From assembly GCF_002954405.1 (NCBI RefSeq), contig NZ_MQWC01000004.1, positions 1,448,301 to 1,512,300 on the forward strand: a DNA stretch of 64,000 nt, read 5' to 3'. Positions 43,564 to 51,959 of the stretch are shown here, piece by piece. The stretch's first letter is position 1. Every line of letters starts with the position of its first letter. A model generated the notes under the pieces. The model was not told the DNA's origin. It worked only from the letters and a program-made list of their open reading frames with translations, and searched no databases. This DNA comes from Salinibacter sp. 10B. GTDB taxonomy: Bacteria; Bacteroidota; Rhodothermia; Rhodothermales; Salinibacteraceae. Made by a program: the position numbers and the translations under genes.

Positions 43564-44601
43564 ATGCCTTTCTCCCTTTCCTCCTCCGCCCGCGACGATC
43601 TTCGCGCTGCCTTTGGCGACTCCGTTCAACAGAACGTTGTTCTGGCCCCGTACACGACCTTCAAGATTGGCGGTGCCGCCGATTGGTACGTGGCGGCTCA
43701 GTCGGCCGATGAGCTTGAAACCGCAATACGGACGGCGCGGGCGCACGAGATTCCGTTCTTCCTGCTCGGAACGGGCGCCAACGTCATCGTGGGAGATCGG
43801 GGCGTGCGCGGGCTCGTGATTCACAACCGGGCCCGCCACACAATCGTGGACCCGGACACGGCGCAGCTCCGGGCCGAAAGTGGGGCCATTATATACCCCG
43901 ACCTCATTGAGGAGGCGGTGTCCGCCGGCCTCTCGGGACTGGAGCACTACGTCGGCATCCCGTCTACGGTCGGCGGCGCCCTCTGGCAAAACCTTCACTT
44001 CCTCTCTCCCCCACCCGAACGAGAACGCACGATGTTTCTGGAGGAGGTCGTAACCCAGGCCGACATTCTAACGGAAGAGGGCGAACGAAAAACGGTGGAC
44101 GCCGAGTACTTCAATTTCGGATACGACTATTCCATCCTTCACGACCGGGACGATGTCGTGCTCTCGGCCACCTTCCAGCTCGATCCGGGCGACGAAGAGC
44201 GGATGCGGGCCATCATGGACGCAAATCTCCAGTGGCGTGCTGAGCGCCATCCCCCCCTCGACACGGAGCCGAGCGTGGGCTCTATTTTCAAAAAAATTGA
44301 GGGCATCGGGGCGGGGCGCCTCATCGACGAGTGTGGCCTCAAGGGCACACGGATTGGTGGGGCCATGGTGACGCATCGCCACGCCAACATTTTCGTGAAT
44401 GCCGATCAGGCAACTGCAGCGGACGTGTGCGCCCTCATCGAGCACGTGCGGGACACGGTGGAACGGGAGAAGGGCTACCGACTAGAAACGGAGATCGACT
44501 TTGTCGGGGAGTTTGCCCCGCCCTCCAATGCGGAGCCCACCATTGTGCCAAAGGATCCGGAATTGGTGTCCGCCGAAGAACGAGCCCGACAGCGCGCCTA
44601 A
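43564..44601 (+). CDS. murB: UDP-N-acetylenolpyruvoylglucosamine reductase
   Basis: A flavoenzyme that reduces UDP-GlcNAc-enolpyruvate to UDP-MurNAc in peptidoglycan synthesis. 345 residues. The FAD-binding part shows 'YTTFKIGGAADWYV' (about residues 29-42) and 'LLGTGANVIVGDRGVRGLVI'. The substrate domain has 'GIPSTVGGALWQN', 'PSVGSIFKKIEGIGAGRLID' with the catalytic Ser, and 'GGAMVTHRHANIFVN'. The acid 'E' near the C-terminus ('YRLETEIDFVG') completes the active site. It stands alone, not with other mur genes. Confidence 0.95.
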   Translation: MPFSLSSSARDDLRAAFGDSVQQNVVLAPYTTFKIGGAADWYVAAQSADELETAIRTARAHEIPFFLLGTGANVIVGDRGVRGLVIHNRARHTIVDPDTAQLRAESGAIIYPDLIEEAVSAGLSGLEHYVGIPSTVGGALWQNLHFLSPPPERERTMFLEEVVTQADILTEEGERKTVDAEYFNFGYDYSILHDRDDVVLSATFQLDPGDEERMRAIMDANLQWRAERHPPLDTEPSVGSIFKKIEGIGAGRLIDECGLKGTRIGGAMVTHRHANIFVNADQATAADVCALIEHVRDTVEREKGYRLETEIDFVGEFAPPSNAEPTIVPKDPELVSAEERARQRA

Positions 44602-44700
44602 CGGCGAACACCCTCTGCATTTCCCCTTGGGGAGCCTTGCCCTCTCGTCGTTCGCCCCCCAGCATGCAAAACGATGGGGGCTCGCCTTGTCGGACGCTTC

Positions 44701-45672
44701 TTACCCGAGGAGACGGCCTGCAAACGCCTCTGCCTCTTGTTGCAGCCGATCCGCGGCTTCCAGTCCGTCGTGCCACTCGTCCGGAAACGACGACCATCCA
44801 TGGAGGGCCCCCAGCATGGCGCCCATCATGGCCCCCGTGGTATCGGCGTCCCCGCCTACGTTGATCCCGGAGAGAAGGGTGTTTTCGAGAAGTCCGGGTC
44901 GGCGCGCGACCATCGCGCAGGCAAACGGCCAGGCCTCATCCGCCCGTACCCCCACCCCGTCACAGGCATCGCGCAGATCGAGCGGGAACGAGTCGATGAT
45001 TCCCTCCAGGTCGCGAAGCCGATCCGACACGCGGGCATCGGCCCCGAGCCGATCCTCGGCCCACGTCGTGGCCTCAACGAGGTCCCCCCAAAACGCCGTG
45101 CGATCAAACGCGTCGACGTCGTCGAGTTGAAGCAGAGTGCGCACAGCAAACGCCTGTCCCCATCCGGCCGCAAGGGCCGATGGGTGACGGTGGGTGATCG
45201 AAAGCACGGGCCGTAGCGCCGCGAATGCCTCCTCCCGACCGGCCTCCGTTGCCGCCCACCAGCTTCCGAGCGGGGCGGCCCGCATGGCGGCTCCGTCGCT
45301 ATCGCGGTCGGGCGTCCCGGCCTTCTCCGGCGAGGTGCCATTCGCCAATCGGTCAATGGCGGCGGTCGAGGTGGGCCCCCAGCGTCGTGCATCGGCGCGC
45401 AGGGTCACGTATTCCTCGGCAACCATCTCAGGCCACGCCGTTGGATCGGACTCGCGACTCAGTGCCCGCACAATCGCAAAAGTCATCTGCGTGTCGTCCG
45501 TCCACTGCCCCGCGTCGAAATCGCCTCGCTGATCGTCGTCGCGGTACTCCTTGATGCCTTTATAGTACGTGCGCACGTTCTGGTGGCTCAGACCTTCGAT
45601 GGGCATGCCGAGGGCATCGCCCACAGCAGTGCCCAGAAGCGACCCGAGAACGCGGTCAGCAGAAATGGTCAT
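44701..45672 (-). CDS. ADP-ribosylglycohydrolase family protein (DraG-like)
   Basis: About 323 residues from the ATG at 45672 (MTISADRVLGSLLGTAVGDA); a start at 45729 lies inside the divergent promoter region. All-helical DraG fold with 'GDALGMPIEG', 'QWTDDTQMTFAIVRAL' (metal-binding T-D-D) and 'INVGGDADTTGAMMGAMLGA' (second metal site D-x-D-T). Such enzymes remove ADP-ribose from proteins or small molecules; the substrate here is unknown. It is transcribed divergently from ccmB across a 103-bp gap that holds a 9+9 bp palindrome. Confidence 0.9.
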   Translation of the reverse strand: MTISADRVLGSLLGTAVGDALGMPIEGLSHQNVRTYYKGIKEYRDDDQRGDFDAGQWTDDTQMTFAIVRALSRESDPTAWPEMVAEEYVTLRADARRWGPTSTAAIDRLANGTSPEKAGTPDRDSDGAAMRAAPLGSWWAATEAGREEAFAALRPVLSITHRHPSALAAGWGQAFAVRTLLQLDDVDAFDRTAFWGDLVEATTWAEDRLGADARVSDRLRDLEGIIDSFPLDLRDACDGVGVRADEAWPFACAMVARRPGLLENTLLSGINVGGDADTTGAMMGAMLGALHGWSSFPDEWHDGLEAADRLQQEAEAFAGRLLG

Positions 45673-45709
45673 AACACTCGTTGAATGACGGGAGGTGCAC
45701 GGGTTGAGA

Positions 45710-45736
45710 ATAGCGAATCGGCACTCCATTCGCTAT
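45710..45736. promoter_or_regulatory. Inverted repeat in the divergent ARH/ccmB promoter region
   Basis: ATAGCGAAT (45710-45718) and ATTCGCTAT (45728-45736) form perfect 9-bp arms with a 9-bp spacer, a typical dimeric regulator site. It sits between the start codons of the ADP-ribosylglycohydrolase and ccmB, so it could control both. Confidence 0.45.
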
Positions 45737-45775
45737 GTTCGTATCGAATGGTTTCTTCAATCACCGTCTCTGTCT

Positions 45776-46444
45776 ATGGACTGGCTCGCCGGGGCTTGGG
45801 CCGTCTTTCGAAAGGATCTCCGTATTGAACTGCGGACGCGGTACGCCCTTAATTCCCTTCTGCTGTTCGTGCTGGGCGCCTTGTTGCTCGTGCTCTTTGC
45901 GGTCGGGCCGCGCCCGCTAAGCGCACGGGTGCAATCGGCCCTTCTCTGGATCGTGATGCTGTTTGCCGCCTCGATCGGCCTTGGGCGCTCATTCGTCGCC
46001 GAACAGGAGCGCGGCACGGTGCTCTTGCTTCAACTCCATACTCACCCCAGCATGGTCTTCGCCGGAAAATGGCTCTTCAACCTTCTGATGGTGGGTGTAC
46101 TCACTGTCGTGGCGGCCGGGCCGTTTCTTTTTCTTCTCGATATTTCGGTGCCCGCTCCCGGCCTGTTTGCAACCATCCTGGGGCTGGGCGCGGTCGGGCT
46201 TGCCAGCGCAACCACCCTGCTCGCCGCCCTCGTGGCCCGGGCCGCCCGGCAGGGCCCTTTGCTCCCGGTCCTCCTCCTTCCCCTGCTGGTGCCCCTTCTC
46301 GTGTCCGGCACCAGCGCAACCCGCAAAGCCATCGCGGGCCTCCCGTGGGTGCAGGCCCAAGACGAGCTCCTGACCCTCATCGGCTTTGCCGGGGCCACGC
46401 TCTCCGCTTCCGTCGTGCTCTTCGATTTCGTCTGGAAGGAGTAG
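45776..46444 (+). CDS. ccmB: Haem exporter permease CcmB
   Basis: About 222 residues from the ATG at 45776 (MDWLAGAWAVFRKDLRIELR); the in-frame ATG at 45695 would run into the divergent promoter. Six membrane helices, with the conserved 'FRKDLRIELRTRYALNSLLL' start and 'SFVAEQERGTVLLLQLHTHP' loop. CcmB with CcmA and CcmC releases haem-CcmE during cytochrome c maturation (system I). ccmA is not adjacent; ccmC follows after 318 bp. Confidence 0.9.
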   Translation: MDWLAGAWAVFRKDLRIELRTRYALNSLLLFVLGALLLVLFAVGPRPLSARVQSALLWIVMLFAASIGLGRSFVAEQERGTVLLLQLHTHPSMVFAGKWLFNLLMVGVLTVVAAGPFLFLLDISVPAPGLFATILGLGAVGLASATTLLAALVARAARQGPLLPVLLLPLLVPLLVSGTSATRKAIAGLPWVQAQDELLTLIGFAGATLSASVVLFDFVWKE

Positions 46445-46762
46445 CGCCTCGGGGTCCCATGAGGACGGCCTTGAACCTTGAGCGAATTCATTTCCCCGCG
46501 GGAAAGCCCAAACTCCAAACGGCGTTAGTATCGACCCGACCGGATAGGCTTTCCTCGATGAATGGCCATGATGTCGGAGAACAGCGAAGCGTCCTCCCAT
46601 CTCAGGATGACGAACGTGAAGCGCTCTCTGGACGGAGGACTTGGGCATCCGCCCCCCGATACAATGCGCGCGCTCGAAACGCCCCCGCTGCGATGACTTG
46701 TAACGCAGTCGCACTGGGTCCCTTGTTTGCTTCTGCGTACCGCCAACCGTGACGTCCCCATC
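46445..46762 (+). other. ccmB-ccmC gap, no gene supported
   Basis: A 318-bp gap, unusually long for this operon. It contains a short TTTCCC/GGGAAA hairpin (about 46492-46506) and an ATG-initiated frame of some 65 codons from 46558 that has no recognisable feature. Nothing here is convincing as a gene. Confidence 0.3.
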
Positions 46763-47476
46763 ATGCCTGCCTCTTCCTCCATCGTCGACCTCCGAGTGTA
46801 TCGACTCGTGCGAGGAGCCGTGATTCTCGTACTTACGAGCATCGTGGTAGCAGGATTTCTTGGCTCCATCCCTCAACTCGACATCCTGGAGCAGTCGGCC
46901 CGCAACCTCTACTTCCACGTACCGATGTGGTTTACTCTGATGGGCGCTACGATCCTGTCGGCGTACCACTCGGTCCGCTATCTACAGACCGGAGAGCCGT
47001 TGCGAGATATTCGGGCCCGAGAAGCGGCCTGGCTGGCCCTCATCTTTGGCCTGCTCGGCATTGTAACAGGAATGGTATGGGCCCGCTTCACCTGGTATGT
47101 GGGCACGGGAAAATGGTGGAACTTCGACCCCAAGCAATCAATGGCGGCCGTGCTGCTGCTCATCTACGGCGCGTACTTCGTGCTTCGAGACAGCATCGAG
47201 GAGCGAGAGACACGCGGCCGGATCGCGGCGGTGTACAATCTCTTCGCGGTGGTTACGATGCCATTCCTCCTCTACATCATCCCCCGCCAGCTTCCGAGCC
47301 TGCACCCGGGCGGCGAGGGCAGCCCCGCCTTTAGCCAAACAGATCTCGCCCCGGCCATGCGGTGGGTCTTCTATCCGTCGGTGTTGGGCTTCCTCGGCCT
47401 CTTCTGGCTCTTGTACACGCAGCGTGTACGCCTTGCCTGGATCCGGGACCAGCTTCGTGATGAACCCGACCTGTGA
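46763..47476 (+). CDS. ccmC: Cytochrome c maturation protein CcmC
   Basis: About 237 residues from the ATG at 46763 (MPASSSIVDLRVYRLVRGAV). A six-helix membrane protein that holds haem and delivers it to CcmE. 'NLYFHVPMWFTLMGATILSA' carries the first haem-ligand His. The WWD-like periplasmic segment is 'GTGKWWNFDPKQSMAAVLLL'. The second His region is less clear. The WWxxD form here is like that of Bacteroidota and Thermus CcmC rather than E. coli. The ccmD-like gene follows. Confidence 0.9.
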   Translation: MPASSSIVDLRVYRLVRGAVILVLTSIVVAGFLGSIPQLDILEQSARNLYFHVPMWFTLMGATILSAYHSVRYLQTGEPLRDIRAREAAWLALIFGLLGIVTGMVWARFTWYVGTGKWWNFDPKQSMAAVLLLIYGAYFVLRDSIEERETRGRIAAVYNLFAVVTMPFLLYIIPRQLPSLHPGGEGSPAFSQTDLAPAMRWVFYPSVLGFLGLFWLLYTQRVRLAWIRDQLRDEPDL

Positions 47477-47666
47477 CCCCTGCCCCCACCCAGCCCCGCC
47501 GCTCCGAAACTGCTTCTGTGCCCCCGAACGCTCTCTCCCACTGCCCTGAGCACATTCAAACGCTGATCACAATCGCACTGGGGCAGGCGGACTCGTGCCG
47601 ATGACCGCGGCCCCTGAGATCGACACTTTGGAACAGAGACGCAGGCCCTCCTGTCCCTTGCTTCCC

Positions 47667-47948
47667 ATGACCATTCATCCCGTCCGTCCCAACACTGCCC
47701 TTCCTTCGTCCCAGGAACGGCCCGACACGACCGCCGCCTACGACAGCACGTGGACGGAGCAGCCGACCACGCAGCCGCCCGACGCCCTGGAGCGTATGAT
47801 GCTACCAAACGGCAAAATCTACGTCGTCCTGGCCGTCGTGCTGATTATCTGGGTGGGACTCATCACCCTGCTGGTGCGGACGGACCGCAAGATTGACCGT
47901 CTGGAACGGCGTCTCGACGATACCGGTTCAGAGAACGAACGAGAGTGA
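47667..47948 (+). CDS. ccmD: CcmD-like small membrane protein
   Basis: About 93 residues, with start uncertain. The conserved core is 'MMLPNGKIYVVLAVVLIIWV', one membrane helix, then a charged 'RTDRKIDRLERRL' coiled segment. This matches CcmD of Bacteroidota, which begins at or near that MM (47793). The 42 residues before it are Thr/Pro/Gln-rich and disordered. They may be untranslated, giving a protein of about 51 residues. CcmD stabilises CcmC-CcmE. The order ccmC-ccmD-ccmE supports the call. Confidence 0.65.
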   Translation: MTIHPVRPNTALPSSQERPDTTAAYDSTWTEQPTTQPPDALERMMLPNGKIYVVLAVVLIIWVGLITLLVRTDRKIDRLERRLDDTGSENERE

Positions 47949-48003
47949 CGAAAAGTACAACGGCGCCCGTTCCGCTCCCCTTCCATTTGGTTCTTAGTCC
48001 CTT

Positions 48004-48438
48004 ATGAAGTGGAAATCGATTATCGGACTTATCGCTATGGCCGGATTTGCGGGCCTCCTCCTGCTCAACTTTGGAAGTCAGGTGGGCGGATACATGGGGT
48101 TTGAAGAGGCCGCTCAATCTGGCAACCAGGCCCATGTGGTGGGCACCTGGGTCGAGGACCGGCCCACCCACTACGACCGCACGGCCAACGTCTTCACGTT
48201 CTACATGCGCGACCAGAACGGCACGGTCCGCAAGGTGCGATACCCAAACCCGAAGCCGGCCAACTTTGAGCAGGCCGAGCAGGTCGTCGTCGAAGGACAA
48301 ATGAATGGACAGGCCTTTGCGGCCAAGCACATTCTGGTCAAATGCCCGTCGAAGTACAACGAGGCAAAGGGCCTGAAGCAGAACGCAAGCCAGTCGGGCC
48401 GCCCCTCCTCCTCACAGCCGAACACCGTCCGGCAGTAA
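48004..48438 (+). CDS. ccmE: Haem chaperone CcmE, CxxxY type
   Basis: 144 residues: one N-terminal membrane helix (about 5-24) and an OB-fold beta-barrel ('VVGTWVEDRPTHYDRTANVF', 'YMRDQNGTVRKVRYPNPKPA', 'AEQVVVEGQMNGQAFAAKHI'). It then carries 'LVKCPSKYNE'. In E. coli the haem is bound covalently by His in HxxxY. Here a Cys (C114) stands in that place with Y118, giving CxxxY. CxxxY forms are known from system I* organisms (some Deltaproteobacteria, Archaea and others), so this is a real variant and not an error. The Ser/Gln-rich tail is poorly conserved. Confidence 0.92.
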   Translation: MKWKSIIGLIAMAGFAGLLLLNFGSQVGGYMGFEEAAQSGNQAHVVGTWVEDRPTHYDRTANVFTFYMRDQNGTVRKVRYPNPKPANFEQAEQVVVEGQMNGQAFAAKHILVKCPSKYNEAKGLKQNASQSGRPSSSQPNTVRQ

Positions 48439-48472
48439 GCCTTGCCCTTCGCTCCCACCCCACGTTTGCTTC

Positions 48473-48901
48473 GTGTCCACTCCGCTCCCCCTTCTGTTGC
48501 TCTCCCTGAGCGTCGTGCTCCTGCTCGGCGGCTGTTCCTCTTCCGACCCGCTGCCGTCGGCCCATTCAAGCAACCCGCTCCCCGAGTGCCCGGATAGTCC
48601 CAATTGCGAGCGTCTCTCGACGGACTATCCAGTCGCCCCCGACACACTCTTTACCGCCGCCCGAACGGCACTGGACGCCCTCGGCCCAACGCGGATCGAG
48701 CTCCAACCGGACACGATGCAGGCTTCTGCTGTGTACCGCGTGGCACTGGTCTTTAAGGATGACGTTCGGATTGCCGTGGACTCGACGACAACCGGTAGCA
48801 CGCTCCACGTCCGCAGCGCCAGCCGCGTGGGCCACAGCGACCTCGGGGTGAACCGACGTCGCGTGCGGCGTCTCTTACAACGCGTGGAGGCCGCCCTGTA
48901 G
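48473..48901 (+). CDS. DUF1499 lipoprotein
   Basis: 142 residues read from a GTG at 48473. The signal ends at 'VLLLGGC' (Cys about residue 21), so it is lipid-anchored. 'PECPDSPNCERLSTDYPVAP' (C-P-D-S-P-N-C) is the diagnostic start of DUF1499, followed by 'RIELQPDTMQASAVYRVALV' and the 'DSTTTGSTLHVRSASRVGHSDLG...RRRVRRLL' end. Function unknown. It follows ccmE after 34 bp, so it is probably co-transcribed with the ccm genes although no link is known. Confidence 0.88.
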   Translation: MSTPLPLLLLSLSVVLLLGGCSSSDPLPSAHSSNPLPECPDSPNCERLSTDYPVAPDTLFTAARTALDALGPTRIELQPDTMQASAVYRVALVFKDDVRIAVDSTTTGSTLHVRSASRVGHSDLGVNRRRVRRLLQRVEAAL

Positions 48902-48973
48902 CTCCGACACTCTCCCTCCTCCTCTCACTGTCTCCCAAGACGGACCTCCTGGCTCGATAGCCCCCTCCCGGCC

Positions 48974-49327
48974 TCAAATCTGCCGGAGCACCTCAACGCG
49001 AAGAAACCGGAGGGCCATTCGCGCCTGTTCTCGCTTCTCCGGCGTCCCGCCCGGCTGGCCGGAAAGGTACGCAAGAAAGGTGCGCACATGTGCTCGGCCG
49101 AGGGTGCCCACTGGATCGGTCGGAAAAAAACGGAGGAATCGCTCGATCCAGTCGACAAAAACCGGCTCAAGCTGGGGCTTGCGGTGCTGAGCTCGGTAAA
49201 CGGAACGTACTGCCTTCAAAAGCCGGTGGATGCCCCGACCACGAGCGGTGAGATGCCGGAAGGCAGCGGGAGTTGTAGACTTGATCGGGGCAGGGGAAAC
49301 GGAAGGAGACATAACGCAAGGGGTCAT
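48974..49327 (-). CDS. Orphan integrase-type SAM-like DNA-binding domain
   Basis: 117 residues. The body 'LLKAVRSVYRAQHRKPQLEP' then 'VFVDWIERFLRFF' and 'MALRFLRVEVLRQI' matches the N-terminal SAM-like domain of tyrosine recombinases, closest in style to integron integrases ('H.S..TE..YV.WI.RFI..H'). The frame ends where the catalytic domain would begin. No tyrosine-recombinase catalytic residues (R...H..R...Y) were found on either side. It is a stand-alone domain or the remnant of an integrase. Confidence 0.6.
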   Translation of the reverse strand: MTPCVMSPSVSPAPIKSTTPAAFRHLTARGRGIHRLLKAVRSVYRAQHRKPQLEPVFVDWIERFLRFFPTDPVGTLGRAHVRTFLAYLSGQPGGTPEKREQARMALRFLRVEVLRQI

Positions 49328-49524
49328 GGGTTGGAAAGATCATCGCCCCTTCACAATACGACAGATTTTCTTGTTGGGCCTGGACGACTGACGCACCCTT
49401 CTATGCGCCGTGGCATACGGGCATCCAAGCGGTTTGGCTCGTCTCAACACGGAGCTTTGACCGCCCGTAGGCCCACCTATTCGCTACACGCTTCCTCCCG
49501 AGCAAACGGTTTCTGTGGGTCGGG

Positions 49525-50931
49525 TCAGAGGTACAGGGCCGTCGCGATAAGGAAGTAGATGGCAAGCCCGATAATATCGTTCAGGGTCGTCACGAAAGGC
49601 CCCATAGCACTGGCCGGGTCGATGCCAACCCACGTGAGCATAAAGGGGATCAGAGCCCCATTCGTCGTGGCTACCAAACTCACGCACAGCATGGTGAGGC
49701 CGAGCGTGGCGACAAGCGTCGCGACATCCCCCAATCCCAGTGCCGCTACGGTCCCACACAGCAGCGCTGCCACCACAACGCCGTTGAGCAACGCCACCAG
49801 CATCTCTTTGCCGAGTCGCCGAAAGGCATCGGTGAGCCAGAGCTCGCCGGACCCAAGCCCCTGCACCGCGATGGCCGCACTCTGCACGGCCGCGTTCCCG
49901 CCCATAGCCGTCACGACGGGGATGAACGTCGCCAGCACCACGGCCTGCTGCAACGTGCCCTCGAAACTGCCGATCACGACTCCGGAGAGCCCCGATCCCA
50001 CGAGCCCGATAATGAGCCAGGGCAGACGCCCCCGGCTCACCTCAAAGGCCGTGTCGATGGTTTCCTCCTCACCCGTAAGCCCACTCATGAGCTGAATGTC
50101 CTCGGCCGCCTCGTCCCGAATCACATCCACCACGTCGTCGATCGTGATGCGCCCAAGCATGCACCCATCGGAGTCTACGACCGGGACCGAAAGCAGGTCG
50201 TAGCGCTGCACAATCTGCCCAATCTCTTCTTGGTCCACGTCCACCGCTACGGAAATAAAGTCGGTATTCATAATGTCCCGCACAAGAACGGACGCGGAGG
50301 AAAGCAGCAACTGCTTCAGCGACACTACGCCGACCAGCACGCCCTCGTCGTCAATCACGTAGGCGGTATAGATCTCATCTACGTCGTCGGCGTGGCGTCG
50401 AACTTCCTCAGTGGCCTCCTGGAGGGTCGAGTCCGGCGTTACCGCCACGTACTCGCGGGCCATGATTCCTCCGGCCGTCTCCTCCCCATACTCCAGCAGC
50501 TCTGCCAAATCCTCGGTATCCTCCAGGTCCGGCAGCAGCTGAAGCGCCACCTCGTCCGGAAGGTCGGCCAGCACGTCAACCGCGTCGTCCGTATCGAGCG
50601 CGTCGAGCAGGTCGGTGAGCACCGCCTGAGAGAGCCCCTCTAGCAGCGACGCCCGAAACGCATCGTCCATCTCTGCGAGGGTATCGCTGGCCACCTCGGG
50701 CGGCAACCAGCGAAACAGCCGCTTGGCCTCTTCGGCGGGAAGGTGGCGGAGAAGCAGCGCCACGTCGGCCGGATAGAGATCGGCAACGAGATTGAGCACC
50801 ATGCCGCGCTGCCCCTCTGCCAGCAGCGTCACGATGTCGTCCACGACGGACTCGTCGAGCTCCAGGAGTCCACTGGACCGGCTTCCGTCGTGAGAAACCG
50901 ACGGTGCAGGATCGGACGGAGACGTAGCCAT
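49525..50931 (-). CDS. mgtE: Magnesium transporter MgtE
   Basis: About 468 residues from the ATG at 50931 (MATSPSDPAPS). It has the MgtE N-domain (superhelical repeats, about residues 30-150: 'LLRHLPAEEAKRLFRWLPPE', 'LDALDTDDAVDVLADLPDEV') and two CBS domains (about 150-280: 'GIMAREYVAVTPDSTLQEAT', 'DLLSVPVVDSDGCMLGRITI'). Five membrane helices follow, with the selectivity region 'FIPVVTAMGGNAAVQSAAIA'. Mg2+-gated influx channel. It follows rsmA on the same strand with a gap of about 118 bp. Confidence 0.95.
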   Translation of the reverse strand: MATSPSDPAPSVSHDGSRSSGLLELDESVVDDIVTLLAEGQRGMVLNLVADLYPADVALLLRHLPAEEAKRLFRWLPPEVASDTLAEMDDAFRASLLEGLSQAVLTDLLDALDTDDAVDVLADLPDEVALQLLPDLEDTEDLAELLEYGEETAGGIMAREYVAVTPDSTLQEATEEVRRHADDVDEIYTAYVIDDEGVLVGVVSLKQLLLSSASVLVRDIMNTDFISVAVDVDQEEIGQIVQRYDLLSVPVVDSDGCMLGRITIDDVVDVIRDEAAEDIQLMSGLTGEEETIDTAFEVSRGRLPWLIIGLVGSGLSGVVIGSFEGTLQQAVVLATFIPVVTAMGGNAAVQSAAIAVQGLGSGELWLTDAFRRLGKEMLVALLNGVVVAALLCGTVAALGLGDVATLVATLGLTMLCVSLVATTNGALIPFMLTWVGIDPASAMGPFVTTLNDIIGLAIYFLIATALYL

Positions 50932-51048
50932 ACCGACTTCGAGTGATGACGTAAGAAGCAAGATGCACCCGTTCCTCCCCGAGAGCAGGACCCATCATTC
51001 CGCAACCGCACTCACACACGAGCACCGGTCCCCGATGTCGCCAACGTA

Positions 51049-51858
51049 CTACCGCCCCTCGACGGGGTCAGCCTCTGCATTCAGAAATCGGGCGAGTTCC
51101 GCAAAATCGTCGGGCATAAGCGCCTCGGCCCGCTTTCGCCCCCAGTCGTTCGGCAGGGTCACGTCCTGGTCCTTCGCCCAGGCACTCAGGCTATTCCGAA
51201 GCATCTTGCGTCGCTGATTGAAGGCCGCTCGGACGTACGGCCGTACGTCATCGAGCGTCAGATCCTCCGGTGCCTCCTCGTCGCCGAAGGTGATGCGAAC
51301 CACGGCACTGGACACATCGGGCTGGGGGGTAAAAACCTGCGGTGGCACCCCGTAACACAGCTTCGGGTCGGAAAAAAGCTGAAGCAGCACACTGAGAATG
51401 CCGTATGCCTTCGTCTTCGGCTCGGCCACCAGCCGCTCGGCCACCGCCTTTTGCATCGTAAGCACCGCCTCCGCTACGTGCGATCGGTGCTCCAGCAACG
51501 CAAAGAGCAACTCACTCGTCAGGTAGTACGGCATGTTGCTGATGACGTACAGCGGTCCCTCCTTCTCAGCGGCAAGGGCCGGCCAGTTTGTCTCCAGCAC
51601 ATCTGCCTGCCGAACATCGAGGGCCGGCATTTTTTCTCGCAGAACAGCCACCGCCCGCTCGTCGATCTCGATGGCCGTCAGGTGTTCGTAGCGATCCGCC
51701 AGCAGCGTCGTCAACTCTCCTGTGCCTGCCCCCACCTCCACGACGTGTGCTTCTGGTGGGGCCTGGAGGGTGTCGACAATCTTCTCGGCCATGTTCGGGT
51801 CGTGCAGAAAATTCTGACCGAGGCTCTGCTTGGGACGAAAGGGAAAACGGCTGGACAT
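51049..51858 (-). CDS. rsmA: 16S rRNA dimethyladenosine transferase
   Basis: 269 residues. Dimethylates two adjacent adenosines near the 3' end of 16S rRNA. SAM-binding 'VVEVGAGTGELTTLLADRYE' (about residues 38-57), 'AIEIDERAV', and the catalytic 'VISNMPYYLTSELLF' (N-x-P-Y motif). The C-terminal helical domain ends 'ALMPDDFAELARFLN'. 'PKQSLGQNFLHD' near the start is typical. Length matches the family. Confidence 0.96.
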   Translation of the reverse strand: MSSRFPFRPKQSLGQNFLHDPNMAEKIVDTLQAPPEAHVVEVGAGTGELTTLLADRYEHLTAIEIDERAVAVLREKMPALDVRQADVLETNWPALAAEKEGPLYVISNMPYYLTSELLFALLEHRSHVAEAVLTMQKAVAERLVAEPKTKAYGILSVLLQLFSDPKLCYGVPPQVFTPQPDVSSAVVRITFGDEEAPEDLTLDDVRPYVRAAFNQRRKMLRNSLSAWAKDQDVTLPNDWGRKRAEALMPDDFAELARFLNAEADPVEGR

Positions 51859-51959
51859 CCGGTGGAACGAGACGTATATGAAAAAGGAGCGGTCCTCTCA
51901 CGCTCGGAGGACTCGCCAGGCGCACGTCGACGTACAAAACGAGGGCTGCAGATCCACTG

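Noticed and set aside
46558-46752. Possible small gene in the ccmB-ccmC gap
   Set aside because: No family, no membrane segment and a composition like spacer. Kept as non-coding.
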